A DNA stretch of 11,974 nt from DATCVA01 sp036567205 (GCA_036567205.1 DATCVA010000010.1:1-11974), one strand, 5' to 3'. Shown: positions 1 through 6,480, counted from the stretch's first letter. The notes: generated by a model not told the origin, from the letters alone. Made by a program: numbers and translations.

Positions 1-165
1 GGTGATGTCACGTGAAATAAATGCAACATCAACGGCCTCCAGTTCGTGCGGCAAAGCCGTTTCGATTTCCAGCAACCGGTACGGCACGCCGCCCAGTGCG
101 TGGGCAATAGGGCCCTGTATATGCTGGCGCGCCTTGGTCGAAACAAGTATGTACAACTCGCTCAT
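1..165 (-). CDS. D-2-hydroxyacid dehydrogenase, N-terminal fragment (cut by window edge)
   Basis: The first 55 codons of a minus-strand gene start at the ATG at 165 and run off the left edge. The protein begins MSELYILVSTKARQHIQGPI and ends ...VDVAFISRDIT. An AGGA ribosome binding site lies about 8 nt before the ATG. The segment has a beta strand at residues 3-9 and a second beta-like stretch near 46-51, as expected for the substrate-binding half of D-isomer-specific 2-hydroxyacid dehydrogenases. The ending resembles what I recall of Alcaligenaceae members of that family. The NAD-binding domain and the catalytic Arg/Glu/His lie outside the window, so function is inferred. It sits 52 nt downstream of the aldolase gene on the same strand, probably in one operon, and such a dehydrogenase next to a class II aldolase fits hydroxy/keto-acid catabolism. 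That the gene is real is fairly sure; the family is moderately sure. Confidence 0.65.
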   Translation of the reverse strand, partial: MSELYILVSTKARQHIQGPIAHALGGVPYRLLEIETALPHELEAVDVAFISRDIT

Positions 166-217
166 CAAAAGATCCTGTTCGTTATTGGTATCGCAAAGAC
201 TACCAGTATTGCGTGCG

Positions 218-1006
218 TTATGTGCGGTACGAGGGATCCAGGCGATCGAGCTTCCTGAGCAGCCCAGGCCATTCCATAAGGCCATAAGGACGGCGAGTGC
301 CTGGCTGGTAATTGCTCCATGTTTCTTCCAGTACAGCCGCGTCTACTTTGTGAAGCGGACTATTGCATGCCATGGCGGCCAACTGCGACCTACAAGCCAG
401 CTCGAGCCGATGCATCCAGTTAAAAGCCTCGCCCACGCTGTTGCCGACGGTCAGGGCGCCATGATTGCGCAGGATCATGGCTTCGCCATCGCCCAGGTCT
501 TTTACCAGCGATACTTTTTCTTCATTCTTTAAGACCACGCCAACATACCCGTGATAGCCAATTTTCAAAAACCGCATGGCAGTCTGAGTAATAGGCAACA
601 GGCCGCACTCGAGCGACGAGACAGCCATTGAGGCCCAACTGTGAGTATGAATGACACAGGCGACCTCGGGACGCGCCTCGTGGATAGCGCTATGAATTAC
701 ATAGCCGGCCTTATTGATGCCATAGTCCAGTGCGCCAAAGTCCGGTTTGGACAAAATATTACCCTGGAGATCAATTTTGATAAGGCTGGAGGCAGTAATT
801 TCCTCGTACATCATGCCGTAGGGATTGATCAGGAACGCTTCTTCCGGTCCAGGCACCCGTACGGAAATATGGTTAGCCATCATATCGGCCATGCCATACA
901 TTTCCACCAATCGATAACAGGCGGCCAGATCGACTCGGGCCTGCCACTCTTCATCAGAACACTTGTCCCGCATGGAACTAATATTTAAAACGCCTGCGCC
1001 AGACAT
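218..1006 (-). CDS. Class II aldolase/adducin family protein
   Basis: A 262-aa cytosolic protein of the class II (zinc-dependent) aldolase/adducin fold; members are aldolases, epimerases or decarboxylases acting on sugar phosphates or hydroxy acids. Visible landmarks are the N-terminal stretch ANHISVRVPG (44-53), LINPYGMMYEEITAS (59-73), the metal-binding HTH (His120, His122) after HEARPEVACVI, and the third ligand His182 in LRNHGALTVG. The length is normal for the family. The start at 1006 was chosen because GGAGAG lies 5 nt before this ATG; a TTG four codons upstream would overlap that ribosome binding site. It is followed by the partial dehydrogenase gene, suggesting a shared operon. The substrate cannot be read from sequence; oxo-tetronate-phosphate decarboxylase or another keto-acid aldolase are options. 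Family call is firm, exact reaction unknown. Confidence 0.92.
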   Translation of the reverse strand: MSGAGVLNISSMRDKCSDEEWQARVDLAACYRLVEMYGMADMMANHISVRVPGPEEAFLINPYGMMYEEITASSLIKIDLQGNILSKPDFGALDYGINKAGYVIHSAIHEARPEVACVIHTHSWASMAVSSLECGLLPITQTAMRFLKIGYHGYVGVVLKNEEKVSLVKDLGDGEAMILRNHGALTVGNSVGEAFNWMHRLELACRSQLAAMACNSPLHKVDAAVLEETWSNYQPGTRRPYGLMEWPGLLRKLDRLDPSYRT

Positions 1007-1099
1007 AAATCTCTCCAAGTATCAAAGTGCCGGAACACTGAATATCACATAATAGAGTAGAGAAAATATGGCTGGTGCGCTAGTGGGCGTTCTTGCAAG

Positions 1100-1124
1100 G
1101 GCTCTTCACGATTCGTGAAGAGCC
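1100..1124. promoter_or_regulatory. Perfect 12-bp palindrome, candidate operator
   Basis: GGCTCTTCACGA, one T, then TCGTGAAGAGCC: twelve perfectly complementary pairs around a single central base. It lies 94 bp upstream of the aldolase ATG and 50 bp beyond the stop codon of the transporter gene. The core TTCACGATTCGTGAA contains the T-N11-A spacing with dyad symmetry typical of LysR-type operators. Neither strand has a T-run after it, so a classic intrinsic terminator is not supported, though the transcript could form a strong hairpin. Which regulator would bind is unknown. Confidence 0.55.
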
Positions 1125-1173
1125 AGGCTCTGAATAATGTTGCGAGACGCCGCGGCACAGTCGCGGCATGGCT

Positions 1174-1926
1174 CTATAGCCTTACCAGATAGGCATAAAC
1201 TCCCTGTGTAAGGTACACAGTACCGATTGTCATAATAAGCAGGCGAGTCCAGCGTCGGAACTGCATGTCCGACATTTTCTCGAGCAAGAGCTTGCTTAGG
1301 CTGGTACCGGCAATAGCCATGAAAACGGCCGTTCCCATCATTATCCCTTCGACTTCGAGTCCGGCCGACGTCCCCGTGATATTCAGAAAATAAATAAGTT
1401 TGGCAAGGTGGCTGACCGTCTGGCAGGCGGCTTTGGTCGCAACTACGGCACGGCGGTCCATTTGGCTACGAACAAAAAACGCATCCAGCATGGGGCCCGA
1501 CACACCAGCAATAAACTGCAGCACCGCATTCAGAAACCCGCAAATTTCAGCGCCAAATCGTGTATCTGCCTGGGGCACGAATTTCTCGGGCGTCAGCACC
1601 ACAAGAAACGGGACAATGCCCAGGCAAATAAGCACCAGAGCACGATCAGGGACGAAGCGCACGAATGCGAACAGCACTGCGGCCACAAGCAAGCCGCCCA
1701 AATAGCGCACAAAAATCCGGTAGTCGGTTTTGCTGCGCCACAGTATTGCGCGCCAGCCGTTCGACGTCATTTGAGTTACGCCATGCAAGACCATGGCGGC
1801 CGGCACCGACAGCGCCGCCAGTAACAAACCCATCAATATCATACCGCCGGCCATACCAAAGACGCCCGATATAAAAGACGTTCCCAGCACGGCCAATGCC
1901 AGCAACACTAAAAGGCCGAAGTCCAA
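1174..1926 (-). CDS. TSUP (TauE/SafE) family membrane transporter
   Basis: A 250-aa polytopic inner-membrane protein of the TSUP (sulfite exporter TauE/SafE) family, which moves sulfite, sulfoacetate, sulfolactate or other organic anions. The N-terminal half shows the family pattern: helix LLVLLALAVLGTSFISGVFG, then GMAGGMILMGLL, then HGVTQMTSNGWRAILW. The second half repeats the idea with NAVLQFIAGVSGPMLDAFF and KAACQTVSHLAKLIYF. Around eight membrane segments are expected. The start is taken as the TTG at 1926 because AGGGAG lies 6 nt before it and the first helix follows at once; the longer reading frame from 2001 adds 25 polar, cysteine-rich residues with no ribosome binding site. There is no internal Met before the first helix. 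It lies about 100 nt after the LysR gene on the same strand, so that regulator is a plausible partner. Substrate unknown. Confidence 0.88.
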   Translation of the reverse strand: MDFGLLVLLALAVLGTSFISGVFGMAGGMILMGLLLAALSVPAAMVLHGVTQMTSNGWRAILWRSKTDYRIFVRYLGGLLVAAVLFAFVRFVPDRALVLICLGIVPFLVVLTPEKFVPQADTRFGAEICGFLNAVLQFIAGVSGPMLDAFFVRSQMDRRAVVATKAACQTVSHLAKLIYFLNITGTSAGLEVEGIMMGTAVFMAIAGTSLSKLLLEKMSDMQFRRWTRLLIMTIGTVYLTQGVYAYLVRL

Positions 1927-2030
1927 ATCCTGCTCCCTAAAAAGCCCGTCGACAAATATGACTAAGCATTGTTGTTCAATACATTGCTGCGGACATCGCA
2001 CAGGCGATAACGGGTTAGCCTGAAAAACAT

Positions 2031-2957
2031 TTATTCGTTGTTAAGGGACGCCCCGATCCAGCGCCCTTCTTTTACCAGTTGAATCGCCATGTCCCGTATG
2101 ACGACTCGAGTCGCCAGCCCCGCCGGCGACAGTTCGTCGTCAGACAGGCTGACAAGAAGATTACGCCGCACCAGCGTGGCATCGCCAATTTCAGATATGG
2201 CGAATGCGTCTGCACCCAAACGCGCAATCGCGGCCCCCGGCTGTATGGTGGCCGCCAGCCCGGCGCCAACCGCGTCCATCAACATGGCCAGAGAGTCAAT
2301 TTCAAGAACAAGCGTGGGGCTGAGGTCTTGCTGGCCGAATGCCGAAGCCAGCAGTGAACGCAAGCCGTGCTGGCCCGTTGGCAAGACTAGCGGGATTTCA
2401 GTCAAATCCGCCAGATGCACTTGCTTTTTCCTGGGGAATTTTTTGAACCCTTTTACGGCAATGACAAACAAACGCTCATCAAGCAATGGCATCACCGACC
2501 ACCTGCGGCCCGCCTCGCTATTAAATAAAATGGCCAGGTCCAGTTGCCGGGCATTGAGCATGGTGGCTAAATGCCCCGACAAGGCTTCCACTAAATGAAA
2601 ACGCACATCAGGATAGCGCTGTCGCATAGCCTGCATTAAAGGCAGCCCCAAAACAGAAGCTGTAGTCGGGGCCATTCCTACGCTGACGTGGCCGGACAGC
2701 CGTGCCTGCTGTGCAGCCAGCACGGCCTGATCCACATGCCGCAACGCCAATTGCGCCTGGCGAAAAAAAGCAATGCCCGCATCCGTCGCAATAACGCCCG
2801 TGGAAGTACGCTGTAACAACCGGGTCGAAAGCTCGCCCTCGAGGCGGCTGATCTGTTGGCTTAATGCCGAAGTAACCACCCCCAGCTCACGTGCGGCCTT
2901 ACCCATGCTGCCAAGCTCGACAACACGGGTAAAGTAACGCAGCTGGCGGATTTCCAT
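2031..2957 (-). CDS. LysR-type transcriptional regulator
   Basis: A 308-aa regulator of standard LysR length. The N-terminal winged helix-turn-helix covers about residues 1-60: MEIRQLRYFTRVVELGSMGK, the recognition region LGVVTSALSQQISRLEGEL, and the wing LLQRTSTGVIATDAG. A linker helix (about 62-88) and a periplasmic-binding-like effector domain (about 90-300) follow, starting SGHVSVGMAPTTASVLGLPL. The N-terminal style resembles the Nac/Cbl-like group, from memory. It starts only 2 nt after the stop of the small YqaE gene (TAG-CC-ATG) and has only a distant AGGG as ribosome binding site, so translational coupling is likely. The TSUP gene lies downstream on the same strand and is the natural candidate target; LysR effectors are usually small metabolites, here not identifiable. 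Confidence 0.95.
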   Translation of the reverse strand: MEIRQLRYFTRVVELGSMGKAARELGVVTSALSQQISRLEGELSTRLLQRTSTGVIATDAGIAFFRQAQLALRHVDQAVLAAQQARLSGHVSVGMAPTTASVLGLPLMQAMRQRYPDVRFHLVEALSGHLATMLNARQLDLAILFNSEAGRRWSVMPLLDERLFVIAVKGFKKFPRKKQVHLADLTEIPLVLPTGQHGLRSLLASAFGQQDLSPTLVLEIDSLAMLMDAVGAGLAATIQPGAAIARLGADAFAISEIGDATLVRRNLLVSLSDDELSPAGLATRVVIRDMAIQLVKEGRWIGASLNNE

Positions 2958-2959
2958 GG

Positions 2960-3151
2960 CTAACGTTGCCCTAATGCCTTCTCTATTTTTTTGTCAGTGT
3001 TGTATTGACTTAACGCATACACAGCCCAAATTGCCGCAGGAATCCAGCCAATCACGGTAATCTGCAAGATCAGGCAAATGATGCCCGCTATGGGGCGCCC
3101 AATAGTAAAAAATGCCAGCCATGGCAAAATCAAGGCAATCAAAAATCTCAT
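2960..3151 (-). CDS. YqaE/Pmp3 family small membrane protein
   Basis: A 63-aa inner-membrane protein with two hydrophobic helices, about residues 2-15 and 20-48, and a charged tail. The pattern ILPWLAFFTIGRP, then LQITVIGWIPAAIWAVYAL, matches the YqaE/Pmp3 (UPF0057) family, small proteins linked to membrane potential and stress in fungi, plants and bacteria. The start is the ATG at 3151 with AGGA 6 nt upstream; an in-frame TTG six codons earlier overlaps that site and is less likely. A promoter-like pair lies 38-67 nt upstream of the start codon. Its stop codon is 2 nt from the LysR start. The family call is strong; the cellular job in bacteria is poorly known. Confidence 0.88.
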   Translation of the reverse strand: MRFLIALILPWLAFFTIGRPIAGIICLILQITVIGWIPAAIWAVYALSQYNTDKKIEKALGQR

Positions 3152-3189
3152 TACGAATCCTATTTTCAAATATATTTTTGCAGGTCGCC

Positions 3190-3218
3190 ATTCTAGCGCG
3201 CCGCTTCCAATTCGTCAG
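3190..3218 (-). promoter_or_regulatory. Sigma70-type promoter for the YqaE-LysR-TSUP unit
   Basis: On the minus strand, CTGACG (3218-3213) and TAGAAT (3195-3190) are separated by exactly 17 nt, a 4/6 and 5/6 match to the -35 and -10 consensus. Transcription would start near 3183, giving a leader of about 30 nt before the ATG at 3151. The site lies between the receptor stop codon and the small membrane-protein gene. Confidence 0.55.
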
Positions 3219-3243
3219 GACAGTTTTGCGGCCGGCGAAATTG

Positions 3244-5427
3244 CTAGAACTGATACGACGCCGTAACGCCCGCTGTCCAGTTACGACCCGGAGCAGGTTC
3301 GTAATAACGCCCGTTAAAGTCGTTAATAATGGCCGATCCCGCGTATTGGCGATCGAATACATTGTCGACACGCACGAACGTATTTACGTCCCAGTTGTTA
3401 AGCAGCCATAAGTAACCAACATGGGCCGCCGCAGTAAAGTAACTGGGCGCGGCATCTTCATTGCTATCGTTAACGTAGATTTTGCTTAGGTACCGGCCCT
3501 CTACCCCTGTGCGCCAGCCTTGGCGCGGCGCCCACGTCAGTGCAGCAAACAACGATTGCTCTGCTATGCCCGGAATGCGATTGCCAGAAGGAATCAGCGG
3601 GCTGTCGACATTGCCTGCGCGGAAATCGTCACGGTATTTAGCATCGAGCCAGGTGTAAGCAAGCTGGCCATGCCAATTACGGCCGAACTCGCCGGCCCAG
3701 CCCAGTTCAAAGCCGTTACGGCGTGTATTCCCGGCGTTTTGAAAAGTGGAGCGGCCATTGTCCGAACCTGCGCTGACAATTTCGTCCTGGGTTCTTGTTT
3801 GAAACAGGGCCGCTGTTAGCATGCCCTTGCCGATGCGCATCTTCGCCCCAACTTCGACACTGGTGTTGACCGAAGGCTGCAAGTCAAAATTCAGTCCGGG
3901 CTGTGATTCGGGCCGATACGAAATCTCGTTGAAAGTGGGTGTTTCAAACCCGCGCCCGACGGTCGCATAAAGGCTAAGATCTGGAGTAGCTTGAAAGCGC
4001 AAAGCCGCCATAGGCAGCACCTTGCTGTAACGCGCCGAGCCGCTATCGTCGCCGTTTGCGCCATTTACATAATGATCATTGGAATCGAATCGAACCGTGC
4101 TGTAGCGCACGCCGGCCTCTAGCGACCAGGAGTCGGAAAACTCCCACGAGGCTTGCAGGTAGGGATCAATATTCCATAAATCGTTGGTTTCATTGCGACG
4201 CAAGTTTCCTTTCACGCCCACCTGGTCCGGATTTGCAGCCGGACCTGTGAAGTTCTGGTAGCCGCGACGGTCCTCGGTTAGCGTATCGTAAGCCACGCCG
4301 CCTATTAATGTAAAAGGCCGGCCAGCCAAAGACAGCCGCGTAGTCCAGCGCGCATCGACACCGCCATAATCGCGGCCCAGCGAAATTACCCCGCCCGCAT
4401 GCCGCGGATTCGCTTGTGCACCCGGAGAGATCGACTGAAACTGCTCGGTCTTGCGCTGACCGTAATACGCCATTAGTCGCAGATCGTTATTGGCATCGAT
4501 GCGGCGGTCGTAGATAAGTCCGCCTTGCGTCTGCTTGACGGTCTTGCGTGTATTGAACCGGGTTGCCACGTCAGCCACACTACGCGGATCGTCTATGAAG
4601 TCGTCATACGTCAGCCCAAGCGGATCATCGGCCTTGATATCCACACTATTAACCACCAGGGTCAGCTTACTGTCATTATCCAGTCGCATACCCAGCTTGG
4701 CATTCGCCAAATTCTTTCTGGCAGCACTATGGTCTCGATAACCGTCAGTGGTATAGCGGCTGGTGCTGAGCAGGTAATTGATATCCCCTGCCTCGTCTCC
4801 GGTGGATCCGCTGGCCTTAAGCCCATAGCGGCGCTGGTTGTCGCTGCCCGCGGCAAAGCTGGACGTGATTTTCGGCGGGCCGCTACCCTCTTCGGTAAAC
4901 ACCTGAATAACCCCGCCGGATGAATTTCCGTACAGGGCCGAAAACGGGCCACGCAACACTTCGACGCGGTCTATGGAGGCAATATCAATGTTAGAGCTTT
5001 GGCCTTGCCCATCGGGCAAGGTGGCCGGAATACCGTCTACATACAGACGCACACCACGAATACCGAATGTGGATCGCGAACCAAATCCGCGCACGGAAAT
5101 CTGTAGGTCTTGCGCGTAATTTTGCCTGTTTTGAATCAGCATGCCGGGAACTGCACCCAAGCCTTCTGAAAGATTGACCTGCATTCGACTGTCGCGCATC
5201 AAGTCGCCGTCGATCAAGTCGACCGACGCTGGCACATCGAAAATTGGCCGTTCAATCTGGGTACTGGTGACAACCACCGGCTTTAATACTTCTACAGCCC
5301 CAACGGGTGGCGTTGCCGCAGAAGCCTGAGCTACGGCCAGACCCGGCGCCATCAGCACCAACATTAGCGCTACAGCCCCACCGCAGCGATTCAGGCAAAT
5401 CCGTGGCACCGACGCAGAAGTATCCAT
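3244..5427 (-). CDS. pqqU: TonB-dependent outer-membrane receptor, YncD/PqqU type (PQQ uptake)
   Basis: A 727-aa outer-membrane receptor. A signal peptide (about 1-33, ending LAVA) is followed by a TonB-box-like PVVVTST (50-56), a plug domain (about 58-180) and a 22-strand barrel ending in a terminal Phe (YQF). The plug contains NLSEGLGAVPG, QNRQNYAQDLQISVRGFGSR, LYVDGIPATLPDGQGQSSNI and EVLRGPFSALYGNSSGGV. The barrel has NVDxKADDP-like NSVDIKADDP, HAGGVISLGRDYGG, WNIDPYLQ, RFDSNDHYV, GNGDDSG-like GANGDDSG, GRGFETPT and NGRYYEPAPGRN. These blocks match, from memory, E. coli YncD, shown to import pyrroloquinoline quinone and renamed PqqU. The ATG at 5427 is preferred over a TTG eight codons upstream; both lack a strong ribosome binding site. 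No Fur box is visible upstream. No PQQ synthesis or quinoprotein gene is nearby. The receptor call is certain; PQQ as substrate is an inference from similarity. Confidence 0.85.
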   Translation of the reverse strand: MDTSASVPRICLNRCGGAVALMLVLMAPGLAVAQASAATPPVGAVEVLKPVVVTSTQIERPIFDVPASVDLIDGDLMRDSRMQVNLSEGLGAVPGMLIQNRQNYAQDLQISVRGFGSRSTFGIRGVRLYVDGIPATLPDGQGQSSNIDIASIDRVEVLRGPFSALYGNSSGGVIQVFTEEGSGPPKITSSFAAGSDNQRRYGLKASGSTGDEAGDINYLLSTSRYTTDGYRDHSAARKNLANAKLGMRLDNDSKLTLVVNSVDIKADDPLGLTYDDFIDDPRSVADVATRFNTRKTVKQTQGGLIYDRRIDANNDLRLMAYYGQRKTEQFQSISPGAQANPRHAGGVISLGRDYGGVDARWTTRLSLAGRPFTLIGGVAYDTLTEDRRGYQNFTGPAANPDQVGVKGNLRRNETNDLWNIDPYLQASWEFSDSWSLEAGVRYSTVRFDSNDHYVNGANGDDSGSARYSKVLPMAALRFQATPDLSLYATVGRGFETPTFNEISYRPESQPGLNFDLQPSVNTSVEVGAKMRIGKGMLTAALFQTRTQDEIVSAGSDNGRSTFQNAGNTRRNGFELGWAGEFGRNWHGQLAYTWLDAKYRDDFRAGNVDSPLIPSGNRIPGIAEQSLFAALTWAPRQGWRTGVEGRYLSKIYVNDSNEDAAPSYFTAAAHVGYLWLLNNWDVNTFVRVDNVFDRQYAGSAIINDFNGRYYEPAPGRNWTAGVTASYQF

Positions 5428-5500
5428 AAAAACCAGGGACCTGAAAATCAATAAACAATAAAGGCGTGCATGCTATAGGACTGCAAATAGCCGCCGGGCG

Positions 5501-5529
5501 TTGTATAGGATATCACGCGGCCCTATAAA
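5501..5529 (+). promoter_or_regulatory. Sigma70-type promoter reading toward the SYLF lipoprotein gene
   Basis: TTGTAT (5501-5506) and TATAAA (5524-5529) are spaced by 17 nt, a close match to the vegetative consensus. Transcription would begin near 5536, giving a leader of about 350 nt before the lipoprotein ATG, which is long enough to carry the two small ORFs described below. The -35 hexamer overlaps one of two TATAGGA direct repeats, so binding there could block the promoter. Confidence 0.55.
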
Positions 5530-5589
5530 AACACGTCTTGTCCCCCATATAACCCAGGCAGACTTCGCCCTGACTGCAAGGAGGCAATT

Positions 5590-5670
5590 ATGGTGAGTCT
5601 GCTTTGCGCATTACCCCCTTATACAAATAGCGTTCTTTTGTCGCTAAAGATTACGCTAGCCTCCCTATGA
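5590..5670 (+). CDS. Possible small ORF (26 aa), unrecognised
   Basis: ATG-GTG-AGT to TGA encodes MVSLLCALPPYTNSVLLSLK plus six more residues, a short hydrophobic peptide. The reason to list it is its ribosome binding site: AAGGAGG ending 5 nt before the ATG, the best in the window, 54 nt after the predicted transcription start. Its stop overlaps the next small ORF start (ATGA). I do not recognise the sequence. It could be a real small membrane peptide, a leader peptide acting on the downstream gene, or chance; codon use gives no clear support. Confidence 0.3.
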   Translation: MVSLLCALPPYTNSVLLSLKITLASL

Positions 5671-5804
5671 AGAAGGCAAATTTCCCCTGTTTCAAAGGTT
5701 TTTACCGGCCTTTGCCGGTCGAACCGATCTTGTGGCTCCATCTGGCCAGACTTACACTTTGGCAAGTAGTGACGATTGTGCAGCGAAAGGTACAAACCGA
5801 ATAA
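5667..5804 (+). CDS. Possible small ORF (45 aa), unrecognised, overlapping the previous one
   Basis: It starts at the ATG inside ATGA shared with the stop codon of the 26-aa ORF and encodes 45 residues, starting MKKANFPCFKGFYRPL, with a more hydrophobic middle (PILWLHLARLTLWQVVTIV, about 20-38) and a basic tail. One Cys, three Trp-region aromatic clusters and a possible amphipathic or membrane helix can be seen. No own ribosome binding site is obvious, so it would depend on coupling. No family recognised, and third-position composition is neutral. It ends 87 nt before the lipoprotein start. Kept at low confidence. Confidence 0.28.
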   Translation: MKKANFPCFKGFYRPLPVEPILWLHLARLTLWQVVTIVQRKVQTE

Positions 5805-5831
5805 GGACGCCGCACTTACGGCCTTATGGCC
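5801..5831 (+). other. Overlapping hairpins in the SYLF leader
   Basis: ATAAGG (5801-5806) and CCG (5810-5812) can pair with CGG (5819-5821) and CCTTAT (5822-5827) around a CACTTA loop, with a three-base bulge. The alternative GGCC-TTAT-GGCC (5820-5831) competes for the same bases. The first hairpin starts at the end of the 45-aa ORF. No T-run follows directly, so it is not a clear terminator; it could affect transcript folding before the lipoprotein start. Confidence 0.35.
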
Positions 5832-5891
5832 CGCTTCGAATGTTTTGATTTTCCTGTGCAATTTTAAAAACAAGCGACAAAGGAGTTCATC

Positions 5892-6461
5892 ATGCAACGA
5901 CGCCACTTTTTGATCGGTTCCGCTCTACTAACTGCTGGCCTGGCCGCCGGCTGCACCACAACGCCACGTACGCCTGAAGATGCCACAGCCAAGAAAAACG
6001 AAATCAATGCAGGCATCGACTCCACTCTAGACCGGCTTTATACGTCGGCCAAAGGCTCGCGTGAGCTTGCCCAGAAAGCAAAAGGCATATTGGTGTTTCC
6101 TTCCGTGCTTGCCGCAGGGCTGATTGTCGGCGGCGAATACGGCGAAGGCGCCTTGCGCGTTGGCGGAAAAACTGTCGACTACTATAAAACCACAACGGGT
6201 TCATTTGGCTGGCAGGCGGGCGCCCAGTCCAAGGCTTTAATCCTTATGTTCATGACCGATGAAGCCTTGCAAAAATTTCGCAGCAGCAACGGCTTTACCG
6301 TAGGCGCAAACGCTTCTGTAGCCGTGGCTAAAGTCGGAGCCAACGGGACTATCGACAGCAATACGATTCAGGAACCTATTATTGGTTTTGCTCTGACCAA
6401 CAGTGGACTAATGGCGGGTCTTACGCTGGAAGGCAGCAAAATTACGAAGCTGAATTGGTAG
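5892..6461 (+). CDS. SYLF-domain (YSC84-related) lipoprotein
   Basis: A 189-aa envelope lipoprotein. The start MQRRHFLIGSALLTAGLAAG is a signal peptide ending in the lipobox LAAGC, with Cys21 as the lipid-modified residue. The RRHFL stretch resembles a twin-arginine signal. Residues 35-189 match the SYLF/YSC84 (Ysc84-related) lipid-binding domain, with KAKGILVFPSVLAAGLIVGG, YGEGALRV, TTGSFGWQAGAQS, LILMFMTDEALQKF and the C-terminal GLMAGLTLEGSKITKL. Proteins of this family bind phosphoinositides in eukaryotes; the bacterial role is unclear and probably envelope-related. AAAGGAG lies 7 nt before the ATG. It is transcribed alone, away from pqqU and facing dsbC. Family call strong, function unknown. 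Confidence 0.9.
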   Translation: MQRRHFLIGSALLTAGLAAGCTTTPRTPEDATAKKNEINAGIDSTLDRLYTSAKGSRELAQKAKGILVFPSVLAAGLIVGGEYGEGALRVGGKTVDYYKTTTGSFGWQAGAQSKALILMFMTDEALQKFRSSNGFTVGANASVAVAKVGANGTIDSNTIQEPIIGFALTNSGLMAGLTLEGSKITKLNW

Positions 6462-6480
6462 CTGGCCGTCAAGGCGGTTA

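Larger units (their letters stand above)
5428..5891. other. 464-nt intergenic region between divergent pqqU and SYLF genes
   Basis: This gap holds a strong plus-strand promoter (5501-5529), two possible small plus-strand ORFs (5590-5804) and overlapping small hairpins (5801-5831). Near the pqqU side, TATAGGA occurs at 5474-5480 and again at 5504-5510, exactly 30 bp apart, with an inverted CCTATA at 5522-5527. No convincing minus-strand promoter for pqqU could be picked: TTGCAG (5488-5483) with TTTATT 18 nt on is only a weak match. I see no riboswitch, tRNA or clear intrinsic terminator. A short hairpin, ACCGGC-CTTT-GCCGGT, occurs at 5704-5719 without a T-run. Confidence 0.7.

Noticed and set aside
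2..532. 176-codon plus-strand open frame
   Set aside because: It is antisense to the aldolase and the dehydrogenase fragment, both of which have clear family motifs; this frame has none.
1100..1124. Palindrome as a simple terminator for the TSUP gene
   Set aside because: Position would allow it, but there is no U-tract on that strand; kept as candidate operator instead.
1201..1225. GGTACACAGTACC as a third copy of the dispersed repeat
   Set aside because: Only a few bases agree, the rest of the repeat is missing, and it lies in the TSUP coding sequence.
4525..4923. 132-codon plus-strand open frame inside pqqU
   Set aside because: Antisense shadow of the receptor gene; no domain or ribosome binding site.
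5428..5460. AT-rich stretch before pqqU as a Fur box
   Set aside because: It lacks the GATAAT-type repeat pattern; simple AT-richness is not enough.
5704..5719. ACCGGC-CTTT-GCCGGT hairpin as an intrinsic terminator
   Set aside because: No T-run follows on either strand, and it lies inside the candidate 45-aa ORF, not at a gene end.
5619..5906. 95-codon minus-strand open frame in the pqqU/SYLF gap
   Set aside because: It overlaps the start of the SYLF gene, has no recognisable domain and no ribosome binding site, and its composition is that of noncoding sequence read in a chance frame.
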